Positions 26,322 through 34,618 of a stretch of DNA of 48,387 nt are shown piece after piece. The notes beneath the pieces are model-generated. The model was not told the origin of the DNA, searched no databases, and saw only the letters and a program-made list of their open reading frames with translations. Location of the stretch: the NCBI GenBank assembly GCA_904419725.1, contig CAJFSP010000009.1:1-48387 (forward strand), given 5' to 3'. The translations under genes and the position numbers were made by a program. Source of the DNA: Candidatus Heteroclostridium caecigallinarum (GTDB lineage: Bacteria; Bacillota; Clostridia; Christensenellales; CAG-314). The number at the start of each line of letters is the position of its first letter. The stretch's first letter is position 1.

Positions 26322-26812
26322 AAATCGTTTTGTGTCTTATTATCCTTTGCGCAAGTTCTTATGTAGGTTTTACGGTAAGTGGAGCGTACAAACGCAAAGT
26401 CAGGCTGTATGAGGATTTGCTGCTGTTTTGCGGCAGGGTCAAAAGTCAGGTTGCGTATTTTCAGTCCAGGCTGGTTGATATTCTCGCGGAGACGGACAGC
26501 GGCGGCGCCGAGTTCAGGCGGCTGTGCAGCGAAACGAAAGACGCCGTCGCCTCGGGGAGAAATCCGCTGCTTGACGCTTCCGCCGTGAGCGAAATCTGCG
26601 GCGTCAGTCTGAGTGACGGCGGAACAATTGCCGGATTTTTCGAGGCGCTGGGCGGCAGCGACGGCAAAAACCAGCAGGCGGTCATAAGCGGTTACGAAAA
26701 CATTTTTTCGGCGCGGCTGACCGCCGCGCGCGGCGAATTGAAAACCAAAGGCGGGCTGAGCGGAAAACTCGGCGTTTTTGTAGGGCTGTTTGTCGTCATT
26801 TTGTGTTTGTGA
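26318..26812 (+). CDS. spoIIIAB: Stage III sporulation protein AB
   Basis: A 164-residue protein anchored by an N-terminal membrane segment (VLCLIILCASSYVGFTVSGAY), with helices in the middle and a hydrophobic C-terminus (LGVFVGLFVVILCL). This resembles type II secretion GspF-like topology, as described for SpoIIIAB. It starts within the spoIIIAA stop (ATGA), and spoIIIAC follows 7 nt later. Size and position match the family. Confidence 0.88.
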   Translation: MKIVLCLIILCASSYVGFTVSGAYKRKVRLYEDLLLFCGRVKSQVAYFQSRLVDILAETDSGGAEFRRLCSETKDAVASGRNPLLDASAVSEICGVSLSDGGTIAGFFEALGGSDGKNQQAVISGYENIFSARLTAARGELKTKGGLSGKLGVFVGLFVVILCL

Positions 26813-26819
26813 GGCGTAA

Positions 26820-27014
26820 ATGGGTATAGATATCATTTTTAAAATTGCCGCCATAGGCATATTGACGGCAATGATAAACACAATTCTCAAAAAGGCGGAT
26901 AAAGACGAAATAGCGACGCTTTCCACAATCGCCGGATTGATACTTGTTCTGCTCATGGTGCTTGACATGGTGGTTCAACTGTTTGACACGATAAGAGCGC
27001 TGTTCGCCTTGTAG
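26820..27014 (+). CDS. spoIIIAC: Stage III sporulation protein AC
   Basis: A 64-residue protein with two hydrophobic helices (IIFKIAAIGILTAMINTIL and LSTIAGLILVLLMVLDMVV) joined by a short charged loop (KKADKDE), exactly the family plan. It lies between AB and AD in the operon, with AGGCG before its ATG. Confidence 0.93.
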   Translation: MGIDIIFKIAAIGILTAMINTILKKADKDEIATLSTIAGLILVLLMVLDMVVQLFDTIRALFAL

Positions 27015-27016
27015 CG

Positions 27017-27403
27017 ATGAACATTCTTCAGATAGCCGCGATTGGCATCATCGCCGCGGTTTTGATAACGCTGCTGAAAGAAACAAAGCCCGAACTTGCC
27101 GTTATGCTGGGCGTGGCCGCCGGGGTAATCATCATCATTCTCGTGGTGGACGAGCTGTATGAAGTAGTGGTCGCATTTTACAACATAGCGGAGGTCAGCG
27201 GCATAGCGGGCGGGATTTTTACCACCGTGCTCAAAATAATCGGTATAGGCTACGTCACTGAATTTGCCGCCAATGTCTGCTCGGATTCGGGCTGTAAAAG
27301 CGTTGGCGACAAAATACAGTTTGCGGGCAAAGTGGTGATTATGGTGCTGGCGCTTCCGATAATCAACAGTCTGCTTTCGCTGATAGTGGAGATACTTCCG
27401 TGA
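27017..27403 (+). CDS. spoIIIAD: Stage III sporulation protein AD
   Basis: A 128-residue membrane protein with several hydrophobic segments, paralogous in its N-terminal part to SpoIIIAC (LQIAAIGIIAAVLITLLKETKPELAV). The ATG follows the AC stop by 2 nt, and its end overlaps the AE start (GTGAA). It is an inner-membrane part of the sporulation channel. Confidence 0.93.
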   Translation: MNILQIAAIGIIAAVLITLLKETKPELAVMLGVAAGVIIIILVVDELYEVVVAFYNIAEVSGIAGGIFTTVLKIIGIGYVTEFAANVCSDSGCKSVGDKIQFAGKVVIMVLALPIINSLLSLIVEILP

Positions 27404-28596
27404 AAAAATTTTTCAAAACGGCTTTCATTTTTGGTCTGGCGCTTGCGGTGTTCTGCTTTATTTCTCCGTCGCCTGCTTATGCCGCCCAAAGCGAAGAAGA
27501 GATATTCGAGCAGCTTGACGAAAGCGTAAAAGACCAACTCGAAGATTTGGACATGTCGGCGCTTGACGACCTGCTGGCGCAACTCGATGAAGACGGACAG
27601 GCGATTTTCGGAGGAAACAGTTTCGCCGAAAAAGTACAGAGCGTCCTGGACGGCGAGTTTATTCAGGACGGCGGCGGTTTTATAGAGTCGTTTTTCAAAC
27701 TGCTGTTCAGCGAAATTCTGGACATGCTGCCTTTGTTGGCGAGCATAGCGGTAATCGCTATTCTGTGCGGTCTAGTGTCGCACATGAAAGCCGGGTTTAT
27801 GTCTGAATCGACGGGACAGATTGTTTTTTTTGTCTGCTTTGCCGTGGTAGTCGTGCTGGCGCTGGTGTGCGCAGTAAACCTCGTCAATGTGGCGGGCGAC
27901 GCGATAAACGGCATGAAAAAACAGATGAACGCGGCGTTTCCTATTTTGCTTACGCTCATGGCGGGCATCGGAGGCGCCGTCAGCGTCAAGGCGTATCAGC
28001 CGGCAGTGGCGCTGCTTTCAGGCGGCGTGGTGGAAATCGTGTCAGCGGTTGTGCTGCCGCTGTTCATCTTTACTCTGGTGTTTTCTGTGGTGGGAAATTT
28101 GTCAAAAAGCGTGCGGCTCGGCAAACTCACCGACTTTTTCAAAAGCGTCTCAACAACCGTGCTGGCGGTTACGTTTACGGTATTTACCGCTTTTCTCGCT
28201 GTTCAGGGACTGACCGCCGGCTCGTTTGACGGTGTGTCGATAAGGGCGGCAAAATTCGCCACGAAAAGTTATATACCTATTCTCGGCGGATATCTCGCGG
28301 ACGGGCTTGACCTGATTCTCGCCGGCAGCGTGCTTATTAAAAACTCCGTGGGCGTGGCAGGACTGCTGCTTCTGCTGTCTACCGTACTGATGCCTTTATT
28401 GCAGATTCTCGGCGTGTGTTTCGGTTTCAAAATCGTCGCCGCGGTGATAGAGCCGGTGTCAGACAGCAGGCTTACTTCTTTTCTGACCGGCATTGCGAAA
28501 AGTATGAATATGCTTATCGCCGCCTTGCTGGCAGTGGCGTTTATGTATTTCATCAGCGTTATGCTGCTGATATTCACGTCAAACGCGTTTTTCTGA
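27400..28596 (+). CDS. spoIIIAE: Stage III sporulation protein AE
   Basis: A 398-residue multi-pass membrane protein with a clear signal peptide (AFIFGLALAVFCFISPSPAYA, cleavage near residue 29) and about eight later hydrophobic segments. SpoIIIAE is a polytopic channel component. The start is GTG at 27400, inside the AD stop region. An acidic lumenal stretch (residues about 30-75) follows the signal. Confidence 0.94.
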   Translation: MKKFFKTAFIFGLALAVFCFISPSPAYAAQSEEEIFEQLDESVKDQLEDLDMSALDDLLAQLDEDGQAIFGGNSFAEKVQSVLDGEFIQDGGGFIESFFKLLFSEILDMLPLLASIAVIAILCGLVSHMKAGFMSESTGQIVFFVCFAVVVVLALVCAVNLVNVAGDAINGMKKQMNAAFPILLTLMAGIGGAVSVKAYQPAVALLSGGVVEIVSAVVLPLFIFTLVFSVVGNLSKSVRLGKLTDFFKSVSTTVLAVTFTVFTAFLAVQGLTAGSFDGVSIRAAKFATKSYIPILGGYLADGLDLILAGSVLIKNSVGVAGLLLLLSTVLMPLLQILGVCFGFKIVAAVIEPVSDSRLTSFLTGIAKSMNMLIAALLAVAFMYFISVMLLIFTSNAFF

Positions 28597-28606
28597 TTGG
28601 TGCGAT

Positions 28607-29092
28607 ATGGATTTCAGCGCTTGGGTTTTATCCATTGTGGGAATAGTGCTTCTCACTCTCGTAGTGGACATAGTTCTGCCGGAGGGGCAGACGGGAAAGT
28701 ATATTAAAAGCGTACTCGCGATTATCACGGTGTTTGTCATAGCGTCGCCGGTGCCGACTTTGCTCAGCGGAGATATAGACGTTTCGGGCGTGATGAGCGA
28801 TTATGACGCCGCCGATGTGGACGAAGCTTTTCTGCAAGACCTGTTTGAAACGCGTATGGAAGCGGTTAAGGATACCCTGGAAAGCGAATTTGCCGAAGAA
28901 GGCGTTTCCGGCGTAAAAATCGACATTTCATATGAAAAGGACGGTTATGTGTTTGAAATCAAAAAAATATTGCTGGATACAACCGACGCGGTAATAGACG
29001 GGTCGGACAAGAATATAAATATAAAAGAAACGGTGCGCGGCGTTACACAAAATGCGCTGGACGTGCCGTCGGATATGGTTGAAGTGATATGA
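28607..29092 (+). CDS. spoIIIAF: Stage III sporulation protein AF
   Basis: A 161-residue protein with two N-terminal membrane helices (WVLSIVGIVLLTLVVDIVLP and SVLAIITVFVIASPVP) and a soluble C-terminal domain. The latter includes MEAVKDTLESEFAE and KIDISYEK, consistent with the ring-building fold of this family. It lies 10 nt after AE and overlaps AG by 4 nt. Confidence 0.9.
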   Translation: MDFSAWVLSIVGIVLLTLVVDIVLPEGQTGKYIKSVLAIITVFVIASPVPTLLSGDIDVSGVMSDYDAADVDEAFLQDLFETRMEAVKDTLESEFAEEGVSGVKIDISYEKDGYVFEIKKILLDTTDAVIDGSDKNINIKETVRGVTQNALDVPSDMVEVI

Positions 29093-29586
29093 GCGAAAAG
29101 AAAGGGATAATTCAGAAACTTAAAGGCGTAAAGAATATCGAAATCATCGTCGCACTGATACTCGCCGCCATAGTGCTGCTTGTGTTTTTCGGAAACTTCG
29201 GACAAAGTACGACAAAAGAAAGCTCCGACGAATACAATTTTGCGGAATATGTGGGAAGCGTTGAAAATAAAATTGAATCAGTGATATCCCGAATCGACGG
29301 AGCCGGCGTTACCGATATAGTAATAAGTTTTTCCGGCGGAATCACACAGCAATACGCTTATACAACCGAAAAAGTCACGGAGAACGGCGTCGTTACTGAA
29401 AAAAACACTCTCGTCCTTGTGTCGGGCAAACCGGTGCTCATCGCCGAAAAATTTCCCGAAATTCAGGGCGTCGTGATAGTTGCCGAAGGGGCCGGAAACG
29501 CCGCCGTGAAACTGGAAATCATCAGAGCCGTACAGGCGCTTCTTGAAGTGCCCAATGAAAAAATAGAAGTATTCAAACGGTCATAG
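29089..29586 (+). CDS. spoIIIAG: Stage III sporulation protein AG
   Basis: A 165-residue protein with one membrane anchor (IEIIVALILAAIVLLVFFG) and an extracellular ring-forming domain (VLVSGKPVLIAEKFPEIQGVVIVAEGAGNAAVKLEIIRAVQALLEVP). In B. subtilis SpoIIIAG forms a large ring in the intermembrane space. It is shorter than the 229-residue B. subtilis protein. Confidence 0.93.
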   Translation: MSEKKGIIQKLKGVKNIEIIVALILAAIVLLVFFGNFGQSTTKESSDEYNFAEYVGSVENKIESVISRIDGAGVTDIVISFSGGITQQYAYTTEKVTENGVVTEKNTLVLVSGKPVLIAEKFPEIQGVVIVAEGAGNAAVKLEIIRAVQALLEVPNEKIEVFKRS

Positions 29587-29596
29587 GGAGGTTTTT

Positions 29597-30073
29597 ATGT
29601 CAAAGAAAAAGAAGGTTTTGGTGCTGTCGATTATGGTACTGGTGCTGGCGGTCGCCGTCGTGCTCAACTTTACTTTGCTGAACGACGGATACACCGACGA
29701 CGCTTCCACGGCGACGGCAAGTTTTTTCACAACGTATCGTGAAACAAGGCAAAGCGAGAGAAACCAGGAAATCATGTATCTCGATTCAATCATAGCGCTT
29801 GAAGGCGAAGAATACGCCGACGCAAGGCAGACGGCGATTGACCAGAAACTCAAACTTGTTGAGGTCATGGAGAAAGAGCTGCTGCTCGAAAGCCTGCTTA
29901 AAGCCAAAGGGTATGAGGACGTTGTTGTCAGCGTGGGGCTGACCAACGATAACATCAACGTTGTGGTCAAATGCGACGAACTCACCAGAGAAGATACCGC
30001 CAAGATTTACAGCACGATAAAAGACCAGACAAACACGTCGTCTGACCTGGTAAAAATCTTGTCGACGAAATGA
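29597..30073 (+). CDS. spoIIIAH: Stage III sporulation protein AH
   Basis: A 158-residue protein with one N-terminal membrane helix and an intermembrane domain containing FFTTYRETRQSERNQEI and a KEKLL/MEKELLLESLLKAKGYEDVVV-like ring-building motif. SpoIIIAH binds forespore SpoIIQ across the engulfment membranes. An AGGGAGG site precedes the ATG. It is the last gene of the spoIIIA operon. Confidence 0.92.
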   Translation: MSKKKKVLVLSIMVLVLAVAVVLNFTLLNDGYTDDASTATASFFTTYRETRQSERNQEIMYLDSIIALEGEEYADARQTAIDQKLKLVEVMEKELLLESLLKAKGYEDVVVSVGLTNDNINVVVKCDELTREDTAKIYSTIKDQTNTSSDLVKILSTK

Positions 30074-30080
30074 TTTATTG

Positions 30081-30109
30081 TTGTAATTATGCCGTGATTG
30101 TGATATAAT
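30081..30109 (+). promoter_or_regulatory. Sigma-A promoter of the yqhY-nusB-folD-xse-ispA unit
   Basis: TTGTAA at 30081-30086, a 17-nt spacer and TATAAT at 30104-30109 preceded by TGA (extended -10). It starts vegetative expression right after the sporulation operon. Confidence 0.88.
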
Positions 30110-30129
30110 CGCCGTGTAGGAGTGTAACT

Positions 30130-30465
30130 ATGAAGATTGTATCCAAATCCAGCGATTCCGGCAAAGTCGTCTACACAAGCGACATTATAGCGCCGATAGT
30201 CAAATATTCGCTCGACAAAATCGACGGGGTTGAGTTGTCGACGGCGAAAAAAGGCTCGGTCAACAGCAGGCGCAATCAGGGCATCCGTGTTGAAAGCGTT
30301 TCGGATTTGATTTACATAGACGTATACGTCAAAGTCAGGTTTTCCGAAAGCGTGAGAGACGTTGCTTACAAAGTACAGCAGATAATCAAAAACGAACTGG
30401 AAACCGCGACCAACTTCAAAGTCAAAGACGTCAACGTGCATGTGGTTGACGTGGAGTTTGTTTAA
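30130..30465 (+). CDS. yqhY: Asp23/Gls24-family protein YqhY
   Basis: A 111-residue Asp23-family protein. SGKVVYTSDIIAPIVKYSLDKIDGVE and IYIDVYVKVRFSESVRDVAYKVQQIIKNE are typical. In B. subtilis yqhY also lies beside nusB and is linked to control of acetyl-CoA carboxylase. A TAGGAG site lies before the ATG at 30130. A hairpin separates it from nusB. Confidence 0.9.
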   Translation: MKIVSKSSDSGKVVYTSDIIAPIVKYSLDKIDGVELSTAKKGSVNSRRNQGIRVESVSDLIYIDVYVKVRFSESVRDVAYKVQQIIKNELETATNFKVKDVNVHVVDVEFV

Positions 30466-30483
30466 TATGAATTTACAACGCTG

Positions 30484-30506
30484 AACCCTTTGTCATCAAA
30501 GGGTTT
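30484..30506 (+). terminator. Weak hairpin between yqhY and nusB
   Basis: An 8-bp stem (30484-30491 with 30498-30505) and a 6-nt loop followed only by TTTATTG. It may partially attenuate transcription into nusB or be an mRNA processing signal. Confidence 0.4.
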
Positions 30507-30527
30507 ATTGCGCTTTAAGAAAGGTTT

Positions 30528-30920
30528 ATGAGAAAATACGCTAGAGAAGTCGTGTTCAGCCTTACGTTCGAGTATTTGTTTACGGGGCAAAAAAACGAAC
30601 TCGGGCTTGATATGTTTGAAAAGAAAAAACTCACCGGCGACGATATCGCTTATATCGGCGACACATATAACGGCATTGTCGCTGAATTTGACGGTCTGCA
30701 ATCCGCCGTGGCGTCCATCACCAAAGGATATAAACTCGAAAGAATTTATAAAGTGGATTTGGCAATACTGATATACGCCATGTACGAATTGTCGAAAGGG
30801 GAAATCCCTACGGAAATATGCGTCAATGAGGCGGTGGAACTCGCTAAAAAGTTTTCAACAGACAAGAGCGACGGTTTCGTCAACGGCGTGCTGGCGGAAT
30901 ATGTGAAAAACAAAGGTTGA
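30528..30920 (+). CDS. nusB: Transcription antitermination factor NusB
   Basis: A 130-residue all-helical protein. REVVFSLTFEYLF, the central YKVDLAILIYAMYEL and PTEICVNEAVELAKKFSTDKSDGFVNGVL are family hallmarks. It binds boxA RNA with S10 to antiterminate rRNA operons and works with NusA. AAAGG lies just before the ATG. folD follows after 9 nt. Confidence 0.95.
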   Translation: MRKYAREVVFSLTFEYLFTGQKNELGLDMFEKKKLTGDDIAYIGDTYNGIVAEFDGLQSAVASITKGYKLERIYKVDLAILIYAMYELSKGEIPTEICVNEAVELAKKFSTDKSDGFVNGVLAEYVKNKG

Positions 30921-30929
30921 GGTACTGAA

Positions 30930-31787
30930 ATGGCAAATATTCTTAATGGCATAGAATTATCCAGACAAATGCGGAACATGGTTGCCGACATGTGCCGCGC
31001 GTTTGAAGAAAAATATCACCATACCGTAGGGTTGGCGATAATTCAGGTTGGCGACAACCCCGCTTCCACTTCATACGTTAAAAACAATCTGCGTCTGTGC
31101 AAAGAAGTAGGCATTTCGGCGTATCATCACAAACTTTCGGCAAAAACAAGCGAGGCTGATATAATCGCTCTCATCGACAGGCTCAACGCCGATGAAAATG
31201 TCAGCGGCATACTGTTGCAGCTGCCTCTGCCCGAGGGTATCAGTCTTCAGAACGTCGCCGGCAGAATTTCGCCTACAAAAGACGTCGACGGGCTCAATCC
31301 GCTTAGCGCCGGAAATCTGTATATGGGATATCCCGCTTTCGCTCCGTGCACTCCGTCAGGCGTGCTGGAACTTCTGAAATCCACAAAAACAGAACTGCCG
31401 GGCAAACACGCGGTGATTGTCGGCGCGAGCAACATAGTGGGAAAACCGCTTGCCATGCTGCTCATGAGAGAGATGGCCACGGTTACCGTATGCAATATTT
31501 ACACAAAAAATCTCGCGGAACTGTGCAGACAGGGCGATATCGTTATTTCGGCGGCGGGCAAAGCCGACCTGATAACCAAAGAGCACGTTAAACCCGGCGC
31601 GATTGTAATTGACGTCGGCATAAATTTCAAAGATAAAAAACTTGTTGGTGACGTGTCGTATGACGAAGTTGCCGAAGTGGCGGGCTGGATTACTCCGGTG
31701 CCGGGCGGCGTAGGACCGATGACGGTGACGATGCTTATGTTCAACACATACGCGGCAGCCATCGAAGGAAAAGAAATAAATAAATGA
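30930..31787 (+). CDS. folD: Methylene-THF dehydrogenase / cyclohydrolase
   Basis: A 285-residue bifunctional folate enzyme. VGLAIIQVGDNPASTSYVKNN, LLQLPLPEG, TPSGVLELL, VIVGASNIVGKP (NADP site) and TPVPGGVGPMTV are all canonical. It interconverts methylene-, methenyl- and formyl-THF and connects to GlyA. Its stop overlaps xseA by ATGA. Confidence 0.97.
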   Translation: MANILNGIELSRQMRNMVADMCRAFEEKYHHTVGLAIIQVGDNPASTSYVKNNLRLCKEVGISAYHHKLSAKTSEADIIALIDRLNADENVSGILLQLPLPEGISLQNVAGRISPTKDVDGLNPLSAGNLYMGYPAFAPCTPSGVLELLKSTKTELPGKHAVIVGASNIVGKPLAMLLMREMATVTVCNIYTKNLAELCRQGDIVISAAGKADLITKEHVKPGAIVIDVGINFKDKKLVGDVSYDEVAEVAGWITPVPGGVGPMTVTMLMFNTYAAAIEGKEINK

Positions 31788-32980
31788 CAATAACGGTAAC
31801 TCAACTCGGCAACTTTCTCAAAGCCCTGGTGGACAGCGAAGTTTTGCTTCTCGACCTCAATGTCGAGGGCGAAATTTCCGGTTTCCGCAGGAATGACGAA
31901 GTTGCTTTTTTTATATTGAAAGACAGCGGCGCGCAGATTGACTGCTTTTGTTACAATCCGCCGGAAATCAGTTTGACCGACGGTGAAAAGGTGGTTGTCA
32001 GCGGCAAACCCAATTATTATATAAAGGGCGGCAAACTGTCTTTCGCCGTAAAAAAAATCACGCCGAAAGACGAAAAAGGCGAAAAGTTCAAACAACTCAT
32101 GCTGCTTAAAGAGCGGCTGGAAAAAGAAGGGCTTTTCGATCCGCTCAAAAAGAAACCGATTGTGACAAACAGCGGCAAAATAGGCGTTGTCACTTCGGCG
32201 GAGGGCGCGGTGATTCACGATATTCTGACGGTGGCGGCTAGACGCAACCCGACAGTGGATATCACGTTATATCATTGTAAAGTGCAGGGTTTTGCCGGTG
32301 AAGATACCATTGTCAGAGGTATAAAGTATCTTGAAAACACGGATGTCGATAATATTATTATAGGCAGAGGAGGCGGCAGCAGCGAAGACCTTTCTGTTTT
32401 TAACAGCGAGAAAGTCGTTTACGCCGTCGCCGGGTGCAAAAAACCGACGATTTCTGCGGTAGGTCATGAAACGGACGTAACGCTTTGCGACTTCGCCGCC
32501 GACAGACGCGCCGCCACTCCGTCGCAGGCGGCTGAACTTTGCACCGCCGATATACGCGGCGCACTGGCCGAAGCGTCCGCCGGTTTGCGGATGGCGCTTC
32601 TTCACGCGGGCAGCCGTGTGGCGAGAGAAGCCGAGTCGCTGTTTGACGCGGAGCGGCTTATGCTTACAATGGCGGAAAACCGCTGTTCGCGCGCGGAAGC
32701 GAAATTGTCCGCTATACTGGCGGCGCTTTGCGGCGGGGTGGACAGGCGGCTTGCAGCAGCCGATTCGGCGCTCGGGCTGGCGGCCGTAAAGCTTGACGAA
32801 AACAATCCGGCAAAAATTCTCTCAAAGGGTTATTCCGTAACGCTGAAAGACGGGCGCGCGGTTTCGTCGGTCAAAACGCTTGCCTCAGGCGATAAAATTT
32901 CCATTGTGTTCGGCGACGGCAAGGCGAACGCCGCCATTGTCGATACCGAGGTGAAAAATGAATTTCGAAGCAAAACTTAA
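31784..32980 (+). CDS. xseA: Exodeoxyribonuclease VII large subunit
   Basis: A 398-residue subunit with an N-terminal OB fold (VTQLGNFLKALVDSE, VEGEISGFRR) and the catalytic domain (KIGVVTSAEGAVIHDIL, IIIGRGGGSSEDL, SAVGHETDVTLCDFAADRRAATPSQAAE). A long coiled helical region follows. With XseB it degrades single-stranded DNA. It is the first of the xseA-xseB-ispA trio that precedes OLE RNA in other genomes. Confidence 0.96.
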   Translation: MTITVTQLGNFLKALVDSEVLLLDLNVEGEISGFRRNDEVAFFILKDSGAQIDCFCYNPPEISLTDGEKVVVSGKPNYYIKGGKLSFAVKKITPKDEKGEKFKQLMLLKERLEKEGLFDPLKKKPIVTNSGKIGVVTSAEGAVIHDILTVAARRNPTVDITLYHCKVQGFAGEDTIVRGIKYLENTDVDNIIIGRGGGSSEDLSVFNSEKVVYAVAGCKKPTISAVGHETDVTLCDFAADRRAATPSQAAELCTADIRGALAEASAGLRMALLHAGSRVAREAESLFDAERLMLTMAENRCSRAEAKLSAILAALCGGVDRRLAAADSALGLAAVKLDENNPAKILSKGYSVTLKDGRAVSSVKTLASGDKISIVFGDGKANAAIVDTEVKNEFRSKT

Positions 32981-33149
32981 AAGAATAGAGGAAATACTGA
33001 AACAACTCGAAAGCGGCGACGTTACCTTGGAAGACAGCATGAAACTGTTTGAGGAGGGGGTGTCCATTACTTCCGAGTGCAGAAAATACCTGAAAGAATA
33101 TCAGGGTAAATTTACCGTAATCAGAGAGGAACTGGAAAATGACGACTGA
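32958..33149 (+). CDS. xseB: Exodeoxyribonuclease VII small subunit
   Basis: A 63-residue protein with the family pattern FEAKLKRIEEILKQLESGDVTLEDSMKLFEEG. It starts 23 nt before the end of xseA, with GAGGTGAAA as ribosome site, and overlaps ispA by 11 nt, so the three genes are tightly coupled. Confidence 0.95.
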   Translation: MNFEAKLKRIEEILKQLESGDVTLEDSMKLFEEGVSITSECRKYLKEYQGKFTVIREELENDD

Positions 33150-33969
33150 TTTTTTCGCCGCCCTTGCGCAGGCAGGCGAAAAGGTGGAAAAAACCCTGGA
33201 CGCCATTCTTTCCGCCTTGCCGGAAAATAAAGTGACTGAAGCCATGCGTTACAGCCTGATGTCGGGCGGCAAAAGGCTGCGTCCCGCTCTGGTGTACGAA
33301 ACGGCTAAACTTTTCGGAAAGAGCGGCGGCAATATCGACAGACTGGCGGCGGCGATAGAAATGATTCACACTTACTCTCTGATACACGATGACCTGCCGT
33401 GCATGGACGACGATGATTTCCGCCGCGGCAAACCGTCGTGTCACAAAAAGTTCGGTGAGGCGAACGCCGTTCTCGCCGGCGACGCTCTGCTGAATCTGGC
33501 TGCGGAAACGCTGCTTGACGGAGACTTTTCTGCCGAATATTTCAGGGCGGCGGCTTTTGTTTTCAGGTGTTCCGGAATTTACGGCATGGTGGGCGGACAG
33601 GCTGTCGACATTGATGCCGAAACACCCCGTGATTTCGAGACGCTGGACTATCTGACCGAAAACAAAACAGCCAAACTCATGATGGCAAGCGTCGGGGCGG
33701 CGTGCATCTGCTGCGGCGGCAGCGGCGAGGAATTCAACGCGCTTGTCAAATTCGCGGAAAATTTCGGCAAGGCTTTTCAGGCGGCGGACGATTTGCTTGA
33801 CTCCGCGCAGGGAGACGGAATCAGTTACGTTAAAATTCTCGGCGTGCATGACACAAAAGCGCGTATCGCCGAATATAATATACTTGCCGGTCAGTGCGTA
33901 AAAATCTTCGGCGAAAAGGCAACGTTTTTCAGGGAGTTGTGCTCGTTTAACTCGTCGCGTGAAAAATAA
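33139..33969 (+). CDS. ispA: Farnesyl/geranyl diphosphate synthase
   Basis: A 276-residue trans-prenyltransferase. The first Asp-rich motif is HDDLPCMDDDDFRRG (residues about 84-93), with RYSLMSGGKRLRP upstream. The second Asp-rich motif is AFQAADDLLD. It makes the C15 precursor used by UppS. It is slightly shorter than the usual ~295 residues at the C-terminus. The OLE promoter begins 11 nt after its stop. Confidence 0.95.
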   Translation: MTTDFFAALAQAGEKVEKTLDAILSALPENKVTEAMRYSLMSGGKRLRPALVYETAKLFGKSGGNIDRLAAAIEMIHTYSLIHDDLPCMDDDDFRRGKPSCHKKFGEANAVLAGDALLNLAAETLLDGDFSAEYFRAAAFVFRCSGIYGMVGGQAVDIDAETPRDFETLDYLTENKTAKLMMASVGAACICCGGSGEEFNALVKFAENFGKAFQAADDLLDSAQGDGISYVKILGVHDTKARIAEYNILAGQCVKIFGEKATFFRELCSFNSSREK

Positions 33970-33979
33970 ACCCATGTTA

Positions 33980-34008
33980 TTGATAAATTTCAAAAACTGT
34001 GTTACAAT
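33980..34008 (+). promoter_or_regulatory. Sigma-A promoter of the OLE-type RNA
   Basis: TTGATA at 33980-33985, a 17-nt spacer, TACAAT at 34003-34008. The predicted start near 34014 coincides with the 5' base of the outermost RNA stem. The RNA can therefore be made independently of the ispA transcript. Confidence 0.8.
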
Positions 34009-34013
34009 AACCG

Positions 34014-34600
34014 AAACTGGTGGTGCAGTATCCTAGTCAGACAGTCGTTCATCCAAGGCGGGACTAAAAAATCGTCAAAGGGCATAACGATGAAGTTTCT
34101 TGTGTTGGCTTTTGTTGCCCAAACAGGGGTTGATGCTGGAAGTTAAGGTTTTTGGGTAAGCCGTAACGGCATACGGCCGATTCCCAATTTCCGTGGAGAC
34201 TTATATCGGTGGCGGACATTTAAAATCCGTTACTGAATAAGGTTAAACCTGCTATGCGGTAAATTGCTGTGTACAGTGTAGCCTGCCTTGAGTGGTGCAT
34301 TGGGATTCACGAACACGTCTGCGTGCGTTGGCCAACGTTCGCGGATGATTGCGAGATGAAATATGCATTGCAAAAGAGGCTAGATGGGCGTTTGTTTGTT
34401 AAGGAAAACTTCTAGGCTGTATTTCAGGTATTTTGGGGATTATAGTACGGACTTAGTGGCGATTCAGTTCCGCTGTCGGTGACGGCGCGGTGCGGGATTC
34501 AAAAGGAAACTGCTTCTTCGGCGACGGGAAGTATCCCGCAGGGAAATCCTACTGAACCTATGCCGTAAGGTTTACCTAATTTACCACCACCCGTTTTATT
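34014..34600 (+). ncRNA. ole: OLE RNA (ornate, large, extremophilic RNA)
   Basis: About 580 nt without an open frame between ispA and a small membrane-protein gene. Its ends pair: GGTGGTG at 34019-34025 with CACCACC at 34085+500 (34585-34591). Many internal stems are visible, for example TGCGGGAT at 34491-34498 with ATCCCGCA at 34533-34540, and the self-complementary block around 34338-34352. A T-rich stretch (34594-34605) follows the closing stem. OLE RNA is known to be ~600 nt, to lie in the order xseA-xseB-ispA-OLE-oapA-dxs, and to bind the membrane protein OapA; all of these match here. In Bacillus halodurans it localises to the membrane and is linked to alcohol, cold and magnesium stress. 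The call rests on synteny, size and structure, not on a covariance search. Confidence 0.87.
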
Positions 34601-34618
34601 TTTTTGAGGTTTGATAAA

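Noticed and set aside
34014..34600. Group I/II intron, tmRNA or RNase P RNA as the identity of the long RNA
   Set aside because: No reverse transcriptase, no tag frame or tRNA-like ends, and no RNase P core motifs seen; the gene order points to OLE.
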